Assembly (NCBI GenBank): GCA_002705055.1
Contig: PAHY01000032.1
Location: forward strand, 1 to 64,000
Source: Planctomycetota bacterium
GTDB lineage: Bacteria; Planctomycetota; UBA1135
DNA: 64,000 nt
Direction of reading: 5' to 3'
A program made the position numbers and the translations under genes. A model generated the notes under the pieces. The model worked only from the letters and a program-made list of their open reading frames with translations, did no database searches and was not told the origin of the DNA. Shown here piece by piece: positions 50,540-59,244 of the stretch (positions are counted from its first letter, which is position 1; every line of letters begins with the position of its first letter).

Positions 50540-50545
50540 AGGCTA
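50540..50545 (-). promoter_or_regulatory. -10 hexamer TAGCCT of the membrane protein gene
   Basis: TAGCCT on the minus strand ends 6 bases before ATG 50533, predicting a leaderless transcript. Confidence 0.4.
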
Positions 50546-50613
50546 GCCGATGCCCCGAACACGTGCTCACCTCTGGCTCCACGGGCAAGAATTCCGGCGG
50601 CTCGCCGCTGGTC

Positions 50614-50619
50614 TAGGCT
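50614..50619 (+). promoter_or_regulatory. -10 hexamer TAGGCT of the acetylesterase-like gene
   Basis: TAGGCT ends 9 bases before ATG 50629. Confidence 0.45.
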
Positions 50620-50628
50620 GCACCTCCG

Positions 50629-52296
50629 ATGAACGCGCACCGCTCCCCCCTCCTCTTTGCGCGCGCCCTTGGCCTGGTGGCTGCGCTGCTTGCCTGTGTG
50701 GCCGTGTCCCGACCGGCTGCCGCTCAGGACGACGACGACATCCTGCGGGTCTTCATCTTCGCCGGGCAATCGAATATGGAGGGCGCGGATTCGAAGCCGG
50801 AGGACATCGAGCGCTTCCCGCCCTACGCGGGTTACGGGGAGCCGCAGAAGGATGTGCTGTTCTCGTACTGCCTCGGCCGCGAGAACAAGGTGCGCTCGGA
50901 TGGCTGGGAGACGCTGCGGCCGGTGCGCAATATGGTCGGGCCGGAGCTCAGCTTCGCGCGCGAGATCAAGAAGCACGTCGATGCCCCCCTGGCGATCATC
51001 AAGGTGGCGGCCGGCGGCACGCACCTGGCCGGTGACTGGAACCCGGACGAGCCGCGCGGCTTCAAACTCTACCCGCTGGCGCTGGAGTGGGTGCGCGAGG
51101 CGCTGGCCGAGTTGGATCGGAAGAAGATCAAGTACCGGCTCGAGGGCTTCGTCTGGCACCAGGGGGAGAACGACATGTTCGAAGAAGGCGCGATGCCCGC
51201 CTATGGCGCCAACCTGAAGAACTTCCTGGCGCGCTGGCGCGCGGATCTGAACGCCCCCAAGCTGCGCTTCTACATCGGCGAGCTGTGCACCAACACGATC
51301 TGGGGCATGGACTTGCGGCCGCGGATGTACCAGATCAGCCTAGGCCAACGCGAGGTCACGGACGCCGACCCGCTCGCGGACTACGTGCCGACCTCGCACA
51401 ACGGCGTCGAGATCGGCAATCCGGTCGGGCTGCACTACCACTACGGCACGCTCGGTCAGCTGCAGCACGGCATCAACCATGCGCACGCCTATCTGCGCAA
51501 CGTCGGCGAGCTGCCTGCGCGCGAGCGGCCGCTGAAGGAGTGGCCTTATGAACCGGGAAGCAAGGTGCAGCTGTTTGTGCTGGCCGGCCACCGCAACATG
51601 GAGGGAGAGCGCTCCTTTGTGCAGGAGGCGCGGCCGAAGTCGCTGCTCAAGGACCAACCGAAGATCGCCTATCGCTTCAGCCTGGGCGGCGGCTATCTCG
51701 TTTCCGATGGCTGGGAGCCGCTGGGCCCGGTCGGCTACTACGACACCTTCGGCCCGGAGCTGAGCTTCGGCGCGCGGCTGGGGCGCAAGCTGAAAGGCCA
51801 CATCGCCATCGCCAAGTTCAGCCACGCGGGTTCGCAGGCGGTCGACTGGACGCCCGCGGGCAGCGAGGCGAAATCCCGCCACCTCTACCCGGCCTTCCTG
51901 GCCTTCGTCCGCGAGTCCATCGCCGATCTGGAAGCGCGCGGCCACGAGGTGGAGCTCGCCGGGATCTTCTATCACCTGAGCGAGAACGACACCTCGATGC
52001 CGTCCTACCGCAAGGAAGCCGCCGCGCGCGTGGCCAGCCTGGTGAAGCAGAGCCGCATCGACCTGAACCTGCCCGAGCTGCCCTGGTTCGTCAGCCAGCA
52101 GCCGCCGACCGATCACGAGCGGGTCAACAACATCGACATCGTCGCGATGATGGAAGAGCTCGCCGCGGCCGACCCGCAGCAAACGCTGATCCAGGCCTTC
52201 GACCTGCCCGGCCGCGAGCAGCGCCTGGTCATCACCACGCCCGGCATCATCAAGCTGGGCGAGTTGTTGGCGGACTCCTTTCTGAAGCGGAAGTAA
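50629..52296 (+). CDS. Tandem SASA-type carbohydrate esterase with a degenerate second domain
   Basis: A 555-residue exported protein (signal about 1-32, ending PAAAQ) with two SGNH/SASA domains. The first (about 40-300) has the nucleophile block FIFAGQSNMEGAD (S48) and the catalytic Asp/His region FVWHQGENDMF. The second (about 310-555) aligns throughout, with paired motifs GWETLRPVRNMVGPELSFAR and GWEPLGPVGYYDTFGPELSF, but its nucleophile block reads FVLAGHRNMEGE: Gln to His321 and Ser to Arg322. The second copy is therefore probably non-catalytic. The family removes acetyl groups from sialic acid or plant-type glycans; planctomycetes carry many. It lies 13 bases upstream of the haem dehydrogenase gene. 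Confidence 0.88.
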   Translation: MNAHRSPLLFARALGLVAALLACVAVSRPAAAQDDDDILRVFIFAGQSNMEGADSKPEDIERFPPYAGYGEPQKDVLFSYCLGRENKVRSDGWETLRPVRNMVGPELSFAREIKKHVDAPLAIIKVAAGGTHLAGDWNPDEPRGFKLYPLALEWVREALAELDRKKIKYRLEGFVWHQGENDMFEEGAMPAYGANLKNFLARWRADLNAPKLRFYIGELCTNTIWGMDLRPRMYQISLGQREVTDADPLADYVPTSHNGVEIGNPVGLHYHYGTLGQLQHGINHAHAYLRNVGELPARERPLKEWPYEPGSKVQLFVLAGHRNMEGERSFVQEARPKSLLKDQPKIAYRFSLGGGYLVSDGWEPLGPVGYYDTFGPELSFGARLGRKLKGHIAIAKFSHAGSQAVDWTPAGSEAKSRHLYPAFLAFVRESIADLEARGHEVELAGIFYHLSENDTSMPSYRKEAAARVASLVKQSRIDLNLPELPWFVSQQPPTDHERVNNIDIVAMMEELAAADPQQTLIQAFDLPGREQRLVITTPGIIKLGELLADSFLKRK

Positions 52297-52299
52297 GCT
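52294..52299 (+). promoter_or_regulatory. -10 hexamer TAAGCT overlapping the previous stop codon
   Basis: TAAGCT ends 10 bases before ATG 52310. Its first three bases are the TAA stop (52294-52296) of the esterase gene. Confidence 0.4.
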
Positions 52300-52309
52300 C
52301 GAATCGCCC

Positions 52310-54907
52310 ATGCGTTTCCTCGCCTTCTCGCTCCTCGCCTGCGCCGCGCTCCCGCTCGCGCTGTCGACTGCGCAGTCGCCCCAGAGTGACGACGCTTACT
52401 ACCTCGACGAAGACACCGGCATCACTCTGCTGAAGGGCTTCGACGCCGATCTCGTCTATGACGTGCCCGAGCGCGAGGGCTCGTGGGTGGCGATGGCCTT
52501 CGATCCGAAAGGGCGGCTGATCGTGTCCGACCAGGATCACAAAGGGGTCTATCGGGTCACGCTGCCCGAGCAGGACGGCGGCCGCGTGCGGGTCGAGAAT
52601 CTGCGCGGCTTCCCCTACGACCCGATTCCCTGGGGCAAACGCACGGTGGGCGGCGCGCTGGGCTTTCTGTACGCCTTCGACAGCCTGTACATGTCGACCA
52701 TGAAGGGCTTCTATCGCTGCCGCGACACCGACGGCGACGATCAGTACGACGAGTTCACGCTGCTGAAGAAGCTCTACGTCGGCTACGAGCATTCGGCGCA
52801 CTCGATCGTGCTCAGCGAGGACGGTGAGGCGCTGTACCTGGTCTCGGGCAACCACTCGCGGGTGCCGGATGGCGTCGATCCGCTGCTGCCGCCGGTGTGG
52901 CAGGAGGACATGCTGCTGCCGACCATGAACGACCCCAGCGGGCACGCGGTCGGCATCGGCCCGCCGGCGGGGTGGATCGCGCGCATCTCCCCGGATGGCA
53001 GCGAGTGGACGCTGGTCGCGAGCGGCCTGCGCAACTCGGTGGACCTGGCGATCAACCCCGAGGGCGAGCTGTTTACTTACGATTCGGACCTCGAGTTCGA
53101 CATCGGCAGCCCGTGGTACCGGCCGACGCGGCTGAACCACGTCATCTCCGGCGCCGAGTTTGGCTGGCGCGCGGGCTCGGCCAAGTGGCCGGACTATTAC
53201 GAGGACAGCGTTGGTTCGGTGCTCGACATCGGCCCCGGCTCGCCGACGGGCATGAGCTTCGGCCACCACTCCAGCTTCCCCGCCGAGTTCCAGGATGATC
53301 TCTTCCTGTGCGACTGGACCTTCGGGACGATCTACCAGGTCGAGCTCGAGGAGGACGGTTCGAGCTACACCGGATCGAAGCGCGAGTTCCTGAAAGGGCA
53401 GCCGCTGAACATCGCGGCGATGCGCTTCGGCCCGGACGGGCATATGTACTTCGTCGTGGGCGGCCGCAACACCGATTCGAAGCTGTATCGGGTGCGCTAC
53501 GTCGGCGGCGAGGCTGGCGGCGAGGTCCGCAAGCTGAGCAAGAATCAGCGTCAGCGGGACCTGCGCCGCGCCTTCGAGACTCACCATGGCAGCCAGAAGG
53601 GCGGCGCCAAGGCGGTGGCTTACGCCTGGCCGTATCTGATGTCCTCCGACCGCGCCACCCGCTACGCGGCGCGGCTCGCGATCGAGAATCAGGACCTTGA
53701 GATCTGGCGGGAGATGGTGCTCGAGGCCGAGCCGCCGCGCCTCCTGATTCAGGGCGCGATCGCGCTGGCGCGCCACGGCAAGAATGCAGACGCGGCGCCG
53801 CTTCTGGCCCGGCTGCAAGCGCTCGATTTCGGCGCGCTCGATCGCGTGGATCAGCTGGCGCTGTTGCGCGCCTACGCGCTGTGCTTCCTGCGCCTCGCGC
53901 CGCCGACTCCCAGCGAGACCGAAGCGATCATCGACCAGCTCGACCCGGCCTACCCGGCCGGCGACAAGGCCTTGAACACCGAACTGTGCCGGGTGCTCTG
54001 CTACCTCGAAGCGCCCACCGTGGTCGACACGACGCTGGCGCTGATGCGCAGCACGCAGACCGAGGCCCTGGCCTACGACGAGGAGATGCTGGGCCGGCAC
54101 GAGTACGGCAAGGTGATCCTCGAGACGCTGGCCAACACGCCGAACATCCAGAACATCCACTACGCCTTCTGCCTGCGCGGCGTGCAGACCGGCTGGACGC
54201 TCGACGCCCGCAAGGAGTACTTCGGCTGGCTCAACGAGACCCTGCAGAAGAGCGGCGGGCAGAGCTTCGCCGGTTACATCCGCGGGATTCGCGAGCAGGC
54301 CATCGCCGCGCTGCCCGAAGAGGACGCCGCGGCCGTCGCCTGGCTGCTGGGTGACATCGACACCGTCGATCTGACCGCGCTGCCGCAGCCGCAGGGCCCG
54401 GCCCGTGCCTGGACCCTCGCCGAGGCGCGCGCGCTCTTCCAGGGCGAACTGCGCGGCCGCGACTTCGAGAACGGCAAGCGGATGTTCGACGCCGGGCGCT
54501 GCGTCGCCTGCCACCGCTTCGCCGGCAGCGGCGGGCGCTCGGGCCCGGACCTGGGTTCCGTCGGCCAGCGCTACTCCGTCGAGGACATCCTGACCGCCAT
54601 CATCGACCCCAGCGATTCGATCTCGGAGCAGTATCAGGCCAGCATTCTGCGCATGCAGGACGGCAGCCAGCTGATCGGCCGGGTCATCTACCACAACACC
54701 GACGAGATCGCAGTCGCTAGCAACCCCTACGACTTCGCGCAGCTGAGCAAGCATCCGGCGGCGCAGGTCGAGAGCATCGAGCCTTCCCCCACCTCGCTGA
54801 TGCCGCCTGGCACCATCAACCTGATGAACGAGGAGGAGCTGAAGGATCTGATGGCCTACCTGCTGTCCGGCGGCAACTCGCGCCACGCCGTCTTCCAGGC
54901 GCGCTAG
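52310..54907 (+). CDS. PVC-type haem-binding membrane-bound dehydrogenase
   Basis: An 865-residue exported protein (signal about 1-20). It has an N-terminal beta-propeller of the PVC dehydrogenase type (TLLKGFDADLVYDVPEREGS, SWVAMAFDPKGRLIVSDQDH, NSVDLAINPEGELFTYDSDL) and a helical HEAT-like middle (about 430-690). The C-terminal PVC haem domain carries C731xxC734H735 (GRCVACHRFAGSGGRSGPDL) and IIDPSDSISEQYQASILRMQ. Proteins of this type are abundant in Planctomycetota and Verrucomicrobiota and are thought to oxidise sugars or alcohols in the periplasm using the fused cytochrome. The stop lies in GCGCTAGCGC, a small palindrome. Confidence 0.92.
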   Translation: MRFLAFSLLACAALPLALSTAQSPQSDDAYYLDEDTGITLLKGFDADLVYDVPEREGSWVAMAFDPKGRLIVSDQDHKGVYRVTLPEQDGGRVRVENLRGFPYDPIPWGKRTVGGALGFLYAFDSLYMSTMKGFYRCRDTDGDDQYDEFTLLKKLYVGYEHSAHSIVLSEDGEALYLVSGNHSRVPDGVDPLLPPVWQEDMLLPTMNDPSGHAVGIGPPAGWIARISPDGSEWTLVASGLRNSVDLAINPEGELFTYDSDLEFDIGSPWYRPTRLNHVISGAEFGWRAGSAKWPDYYEDSVGSVLDIGPGSPTGMSFGHHSSFPAEFQDDLFLCDWTFGTIYQVELEEDGSSYTGSKREFLKGQPLNIAAMRFGPDGHMYFVVGGRNTDSKLYRVRYVGGEAGGEVRKLSKNQRQRDLRRAFETHHGSQKGGAKAVAYAWPYLMSSDRATRYAARLAIENQDLEIWREMVLEAEPPRLLIQGAIALARHGKNADAAPLLARLQALDFGALDRVDQLALLRAYALCFLRLAPPTPSETEAIIDQLDPAYPAGDKALNTELCRVLCYLEAPTVVDTTLALMRSTQTEALAYDEEMLGRHEYGKVILETLANTPNIQNIHYAFCLRGVQTGWTLDARKEYFGWLNETLQKSGGQSFAGYIRGIREQAIAALPEEDAAAVAWLLGDIDTVDLTALPQPQGPARAWTLAEARALFQGELRGRDFENGKRMFDAGRCVACHRFAGSGGRSGPDLGSVGQRYSVEDILTAIIDPSDSISEQYQASILRMQDGSQLIGRVIYHNTDEIAVASNPYDFAQLSKHPAAQVESIEPSPTSLMPPGTINLMNEEELKDLMAYLLSGGNSRHAVFQAR

Positions 54908-54920
54908 CGCGAGCGTCTGT

Positions 54921-54926
54921 CAGAAT
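54921..54926 (+). promoter_or_regulatory. -10-like hexamer CAGAAT of the DNA glycosylase-like gene
   Basis: CAGAAT, one mismatch from the TAnnnT pattern, ends 6 bases before ATG 54933. Confidence 0.35.
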
Positions 54927-54932
54927 GGGGAC

Positions 54933-55601
54933 ATGAGCGTCAAATCCGTCCTGGCCGAACTCAAGGCTCTCGGCACCGAGAAGCAGCGCGACTACGCCGC
55001 GTCGAAAGGCGCCGGCGACCATCAGTTCGGGGTCAAGATGGGCGACATTCGCAAGGTCGCAAAAGGCATCAAGAAGGATGACGCGCTCGCGCGCAAACTC
55101 TGGGCGACCGGCAACATCGAGGCGCAGTTGGTCACCACCCTGATCGTCAAGCCGAAGTCCCTGTCGGTCGACGAGCTCGATGAGATGGTGCAGTCTGTGA
55201 GCTACCACTGGCTCCAGGACTGGCTGATGAACTACGTCGTCAAGAAGCACCCGGAAAAGGAAGTGCTGCGCCAGCGCTGGATGAAGGCGCGCGCCAAGTC
55301 CGCCGCCGCCCGCGCTGGCTGGGCGCTCACCGCCGAGCGGGTCGCCAAGGACCCGGACGGCCTCGACCTCGACAAGCTGCTCGACACCCTCGAGAGCAAG
55401 ATGGGGCAGGCCGAAGAAGTGCGGCAGTGGACGATGAACATCTGCCTCGCCGAGATCGGCATTCACCATCCGCAGCACCGCGAGCGCGCGGTCGAGATCG
55501 GCGAGAAACTTGGGGTTTATCGCGAGCTGAAGGTGCCCAAGGGCTGCACCTCGCCCTACGCACCTGAATGGATCGCCAAGATGGTCAGTCAGAAGAAGTA
55601 G
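54933..55601 (+). CDS. DNA alkylation repair protein (AlkD-like, HEAT-fold)
   Basis: A 222-residue cytosolic protein of the AlkD/AlkC-like family, all-helical HEAT-like repeats. GVKMGDIRKVAKGIKK, ARKLWATGNIEAQLVTTLIV and VSYHWLQDWLMNYVVKKHPE match the family core; the W-Q-D-W segment lies where AlkD has its DNA-facing Trp and catalytic Asp. It should remove or tolerate alkylated bases, though this subfamily is not characterised to my knowledge. It is a single-gene unit with CAGAAT 6 bases upstream. It overlaps tail-to-tail by 17 bases with the SRPBCC gene. Confidence 0.88.
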   Translation: MSVKSVLAELKALGTEKQRDYAASKGAGDHQFGVKMGDIRKVAKGIKKDDALARKLWATGNIEAQLVTTLIVKPKSLSVDELDEMVQSVSYHWLQDWLMNYVVKKHPEKEVLRQRWMKARAKSAAARAGWALTAERVAKDPDGLDLDKLLDTLESKMGQAEEVRQWTMNICLAEIGIHHPQHRERAVEIGEKLGVYRELKVPKGCTSPYAPEWIAKMVSQKK

Positions 55602-56067
55602 CGGCCGCCGCAGGCTGGCCGTACTTCGCTTCGATCAGCTCCTTCATCCGCGCGAAGTTCTCGCGCTGCACCTTCTCGCCCTCGGCCTGCATCTTCTTGC
55701 CGAACAGCAGCCCGAAGATCTTGAAGACGTGCTTCATCTTGGCGTGCGAGAACTGAGTCAGGCGCGTGCGCTGCGGGCCGAGCTCGTCGAGGGTGTAGCG
55801 CACGACCAACGTAAAGACCGGCCCGTCCATGTCGACCGCCATGGCCTCGGGCTTGCGGTGCTCGCTGACCACCCCGGTCATCTTCATCTTGCGGCCCTTC
55901 TCTTCGTACTCGTGCCAGAAAGTCGTACCGACGACCCCGTCTTTCACGTCGAGGAAGCCGTGCGCGACGAGGTTGGGCACGATGTCCATGATGTTGTCAT
56001 CGTCGGCAAGATAGTCGAAGACGTCCTCGCGGGAGGCTTCGATCTCGATGCTGTACTCGCCTTTCAT
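55585..56067 (-). CDS. SRPBCC (START/Bet v1-like) family protein
   Basis: A 160-residue protein starting GEYSIEIEASREDVFDYLAD, the first strand and helix of the SRPBCC fold, followed by VGTTFWHEYEEKGRKMKMTG and VVRYTLDELGPQRTRLTQFS, then a basic C-terminal helix with GLLFGKKMQAEGEKVQREN. These domains bind hydrophobic ligands in a deep pocket; the ligand is unknown. The 17-base tail-to-tail overlap with the AlkD-like gene is unusual and could allow antisense interference. TATGCT lies 6 bases upstream. Confidence 0.82.
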   Translation of the reverse strand: MKGEYSIEIEASREDVFDYLADDDNIMDIVPNLVAHGFLDVKDGVVGTTFWHEYEEKGRKMKMTGVVSEHRKPEAMAVDMDGPVFTLVVRYTLDELGPQRTRLTQFSHAKMKHVFKIFGLLFGKKMQAEGEKVQRENFARMKELIEAKYGQPAAAATSSD

Positions 56068-56073
56068 GATCGG

Positions 56074-56079
56074 AGCATA
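56074..56079 (-). promoter_or_regulatory. -10 hexamer TATGCT of the SRPBCC gene
   Basis: TATGCT on the minus strand ends 6 bases before ATG 56067, predicting a leaderless transcript. Confidence 0.45.
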
Positions 56080-56168
56080 GCCACGCCGCGCGAAGCCGGC
56101 AGAGCGCCGTGTTCTGGCGGCGGAGAGGCCGCTAAGGTAGGGCTCGCCCGCAGCCGGGCAGGATTCTC

Positions 56169-57107
56169 ATGGCATGGACTCTCGGACACGTCGCGGTCAG
56201 CGCGAGCTTTGATCCCACCGCCCGGACCGAGGGCAAGCTCGACTACCTGACCGAAGCCGAGCGACTGCGCGCGCACGACCGGGACGGGCTGTACCGCGGC
56301 TTCGCCATCGCGATCGCGCCGGACGCGCCCGAGGTCTACGCCGAGCTGTGCCCGGCGCTGCGGGCGCTCGGCTTCACGCAGCTGCGCGGGATCATCACCG
56401 GGGTCGAGCTGACCGACGCGGACTGCGCGGAAGCATCGCAGGCCGCGCTCACGCGGTGTCTGCAGATCGCGCTCGAGCAGGACATGGATCAGGTCTTTTG
56501 CGTGGCGCAGGAATGGCCAGCCGGGCAGCGCGACGCCGACTTCGAAGCCGATGTCCTGCCAGCCTTCGTCGCGAATGTCGTCCCGGTGCTCCAGGCGACG
56601 CCGGCGCTGCGCGAGTTCGGCATCGAGCCGCTGATCCCCGCCGAGCAGCAGCACGTCAACACCCTGGCCAAGGCGCGCCGCCTGGCCGACGCGTGTAATG
56701 CAGAGCTGGGAACTCGCCGCGTCTACCCGGTGCCAGATCTGGCCCATCTCTATGGCCTCGTCCCGCGCGAGCAGTGGCCGGCGATCACCGCCGAACTGAT
56801 CGAGGCGATCGACGGTGGCGAAGTGCTGTACGGCCACCTCAGCATCCCCGAGACCCGCAGCGATCAGATCGTCGAGGCCCTGGCCGCCGGCGAGCTGCCG
56901 GAAGAGGCGGTCCGCGCGCTGCGACGCGTGGCCTGCGTCGACACCGAGGCCTTTGATCCCCAGGATCGCTTCCTCGATGCGCTGCGTGAGCGGGTGCCGC
57001 GCTTCGCTGCGGCCGACCCGAGCGGCTGGACCGAAGACCGCCGCTTCGACCGCTTCATGCAAGCCGCCGCCTTCTTTACCCAGCTCGGCGCCTCCGCGTC
57101 CGCCTAG
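56169..57107 (+). CDS. Possible TIM-barrel sugar isomerase-like protein
   Basis: A 312-residue soluble protein. The repeating strand-helix pattern (RGFAIAIAPDAPEVYAELCP, LGFTQLRGIITGVELTDADC, QDMDQVFCVAQEWPAGQRDA, FGIEPLIPAEQQHVNTLAKA, EVLYGHLSIPETRSDQIVEA) recalls xylose-isomerase-like TIM barrels. The usual metal ligands (E, D, H, E on barrel strands) are not all clear, so the enzyme may be divergent. Its neighbours, an aldo/keto reductase and an oxidoreductase/epimerase set on the opposite strand, favour sugar metabolism. A TAAGGT hexamer lies 30 bases upstream with AGGA just before the ATG. Confidence 0.5.
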   Translation: MAWTLGHVAVSASFDPTARTEGKLDYLTEAERLRAHDRDGLYRGFAIAIAPDAPEVYAELCPALRALGFTQLRGIITGVELTDADCAEASQAALTRCLQIALEQDMDQVFCVAQEWPAGQRDADFEADVLPAFVANVVPVLQATPALREFGIEPLIPAEQQHVNTLAKARRLADACNAELGTRRVYPVPDLAHLYGLVPREQWPAITAELIEAIDGGEVLYGHLSIPETRSDQIVEALAAGELPEEAVRALRRVACVDTEAFDPQDRFLDALRERVPRFAAADPSGWTEDRRFDRFMQAAAFFTQLGASASA

Positions 57108-57114
57108 GCGGGCG
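57097..57114. terminator. Hairpin with interlocked stop codons in its CTAG loop
   Basis: CGTCCGC (57097-57103) and GCGGGCG (57108-57114) pair with one G-T wobble around loop CTAG. The loop contains the stop codons of both convergent genes (57105-57107 plus, complement of 57104-57106 minus). Confidence 0.5.
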
Positions 57115-58051
57115 GGTTGTTCTCGGGCCGGCCTTCCTGCCAGGACAGGTTGTGGACCGGGGCGACGAGCGCCTGGATCTCGGCCAGCAACTCGGCGTCT
57201 GATTCCTGCCGCAGCACTTCCAGGTTCGCCTCGAGTTCGGCGACCGACTTCATGCCGACCAGCGTGGACTGCACACGCGGACAGTCGAGTGCAAAGCGCA
57301 GCGCGACCTGGGCGATGTCCTTGCCACGCGCCCGGCACAGCTCGAGGATCTGCGGGCGCACCGCTTTGACCTCCTCCGGCGCGCGATGCCAATCCTGCGG
57401 ACCGGGCTCGGTCAGCAGCCCCAGCGAGAGCGGCGAGGCATTGATCAGACCAATCCCCTGCTGCTGGCAGAACTCCCCCAGCACCGAATCCAGCTCGGTA
57501 TTGAGCAGGGTGTAGTGCGCGTAGGAAAGGATGGCGTCGATCTCGACCTGCTCGGCGACCTTGCGCAGAAAACGCACCGGCAGCCCGCTGATACCGACGA
57601 AGCGCACCTTGCCCGTCTCCTTCAGCGCCAGCGCCGCCGGGATCGTCTCCTCGACCACCTGGCGCTCATCGCCGAACTCGACGTCGTGCACGATCAGCAG
57701 ATCCAGCCGGTCGGTGCGCAGCCGCTGCAGCGACTCGTCGACTGAACTCTCGACCCGCGGCCCGCTGAAGTCGAAGCGCTCCAGCCCAAAGCGCGCACAC
57801 TTGCTGGACAGGAAGACCTCATCGCGGCGGCCGGCCAGGGCTTCGCCCAGGCGCTCTTCCGCCAGCGTCCGCCCGTAGTAGGGCGCGACATCGAAGTAGC
57901 TCACGCCGGCGTCGATCGCGGCCTGGACCGCGCGCTCGCCCTCGGCCTTGTCGTTCGGGCCGTACTCGCCCCCCAAGGTGGCCGCACCGAAGCCGAGCAC
58001 AGGAAGCTCGACCCCGGTGCGCCCGAGTTCGCGTCGTTCGATCGCGCTCAC
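57104..58051 (-). CDS. Aldo/keto reductase
   Basis: A 315-residue AKR of the L-galactose/L-fucose dehydrogenase-like group. It has the tetrad D54 and Y59 (FDVAPYYG), K84 (FLSSKC) and H122 (LLIVHDVEF), plus the NADP-site segment [20 protein letters not shown]. It should oxidise or reduce a sugar or ketone in the cytosol with NAD(P). It is the last gene of the minus-strand sugar cluster (SDR, TIM epimerase, Gfo/Idh/MocA, AKR) and overlaps the Gfo/Idh/MocA gene by 4 bases. Confidence 0.9.
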   Translation of the reverse strand: MSAIERRELGRTGVELPVLGFGAATLGGEYGPNDKAEGERAVQAAIDAGVSYFDVAPYYGRTLAEERLGEALAGRRDEVFLSSKCARFGLERFDFSGPRVESSVDESLQRLRTDRLDLLIVHDVEFGDERQVVEETIPAALALKETGKVRFVGISGLPVRFLRKVAEQVEIDAILSYAHYTLLNTELDSVLGEFCQQQGIGLINASPLSLGLLTEPGPQDWHRAPEEVKAVRPQILELCRARGKDIAQVALRFALDCPRVQSTLVGMKSVAELEANLEVLRQESDAELLAEIQALVAPVHNLSWQEGRPENNPPA

Positions 58052-59244
58052 ACCCCGGCCAGGGCCGCGCCCTGCACGCTCTCGACGCCGGTGTCGACCC
58101 AGCCGCGCGTCTGCGCCGACTTCAGCACCGCGTCACAGACCCGTTGGGTCTCCAGCGCATCGCGGAAGTTGGGCTGCGCCTGCTCCCCCTTCTCGACGCC
58201 GGCCAGGAAATCGGCCAGCGCGTGAATGAAGGTGTGCTCGTAGCCGATCGTGCAGCCCGGCACCCACCAGCGATCCATGTAGGGATGCTCGAAGTTGGTG
58301 ACGTGGATCTTTCGCCAGCCAGTGAGGTGGTCTTCGGTCTTGTCGCCGGTCGCCGCGCGGGTGTACTCGAAGAAGTCGAGGTACTGCGGATCTTCCAGGT
58401 CAAAGTAGACCGATCCATCGGCGCCGTTCAGCTCGAAGGTGTTGTAGTTCTTGCGACCGCGCGCGTAGCGGGTCGACTCGAAGGTCCCCATCGAACCGTT
58501 GGCGAAGCGCGCCAGGAACATGCAGGCGTCGTCGATGCCGACCGCCTCGACCTTGCCCGACTCCTGGTGCATCCGCTCCTTGACGAAGGTCTCGGTGTCG
58601 GCGACCACGCTGGTGATCGGGCCGTTCAGCCACATCGCGGTGTCGATCGAGTGCGCCAGCAGGTCGCCGGTCACGCCCGAACCCGCCGCGTTGGCATCGA
58701 GCCGCCACAGCGCTGCGCCGCCCTGCGGCACGTCCTCGGCGATAGTCCAGTCCTGCAGGTAGGTGGCGCGGTAGTGGAAGGGCTTGCCGATCCGCTTCTC
58801 GTCCACCAGCTGCCGTGCCAGCGCGATGGCGGGCACGCGGCGGTAGTTGAACCAGACCATGTTGGGCACGCCGGCCGCCTCGACCGCGGCGGTCATCTCT
58901 TCGGCCTCGGCCACGTCCATGGCCAGCGGCTTCTCGCACAGCACCCACTTGCCGGCCTGCGCCGCGGCGATGGCGATGTCGCGGTGGGTCTTATTGGGCG
59001 TCCCGATGTCGATCACGTCGACGTCGTCGCGCTCGATCAGCTTGTGCCAGTCGGTCTCGACGTCCTGGTAGCCCCAGGTTTCGGCGAAGGCGCGAGCCTT
59101 GGCCTCGTCGCGGCCGCACAGCACCTGCAGCTGCGGCCGGTGCGCGAGCTCGGGGAAGAACTGGGCTAGCTTCCGGTAGGCATTGCTGTGCGCTTTGCCC
59201 ATGAAGCCGTAGCCGATCATGCCAATGCGGAGAGGCTTGCTCAT
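58048..59244 (-). CDS. Gfo/Idh/MocA-family NAD(P)-dependent sugar oxidoreductase
   Basis: A 398-residue enzyme with the Rossmann motif [12 protein letters not shown] (residues 8-19), the catalytic CEKP block (E104-K105-P106) and the GDLLAHSID segment with D194 and H198. This family oxidises inositols or the C3 position of glucosides. The start at 59244 begins directly at the Rossmann fold; upstream ATG 59349 would add 35 residues inside the TIM gene. It overlaps the TIM-barrel gene by 4 bases and the AKR gene by 4 bases. It probably works on the same substrate as the ThuA-DUF1080 protein. Confidence 0.93.
   Translation of the reverse strand: MSKPLRIGMIGYGFMGKAHSNAYRKLAQFFPELAHRPQLQVLCGRDEAKARAFAETWGYQDVETDWHKLIERDDVDVIDIGTPNKTHRDIAIAAAQAGKWVLCEKPLAMDVAEAEEMTAAVEAAGVPNMVWFNYRRVPAIALARQLVDEKRIGKPFHYRATYLQDWTIAEDVPQGGAALWRLDANAAGSGVTGDLLAHSIDTAMWLNGPITSVVADTETFVKERMHQESGKVEAVGIDDACMFLARFANGSMGTFESTRYARGRKNYNTFELNGADGSVYFDLEDPQYLDFFEYTRAATGDKTEDHLTGWRKIHVTNFEHPYMDRWWVPGCTIGYEHTFIHALADFLAGVEKGEQAQPNFRDALETQRVCDAVLKSAQTRGWVDTGVESVQGAALAGV

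Noticed and set aside
52250-54886. Minus-strand open frame of 878 codons opposite the PVC haem protein
   Set aside because: It is a shadow frame: the plus strand has a signal peptide, propeller and CxxCH; the minus frame shows no domain.
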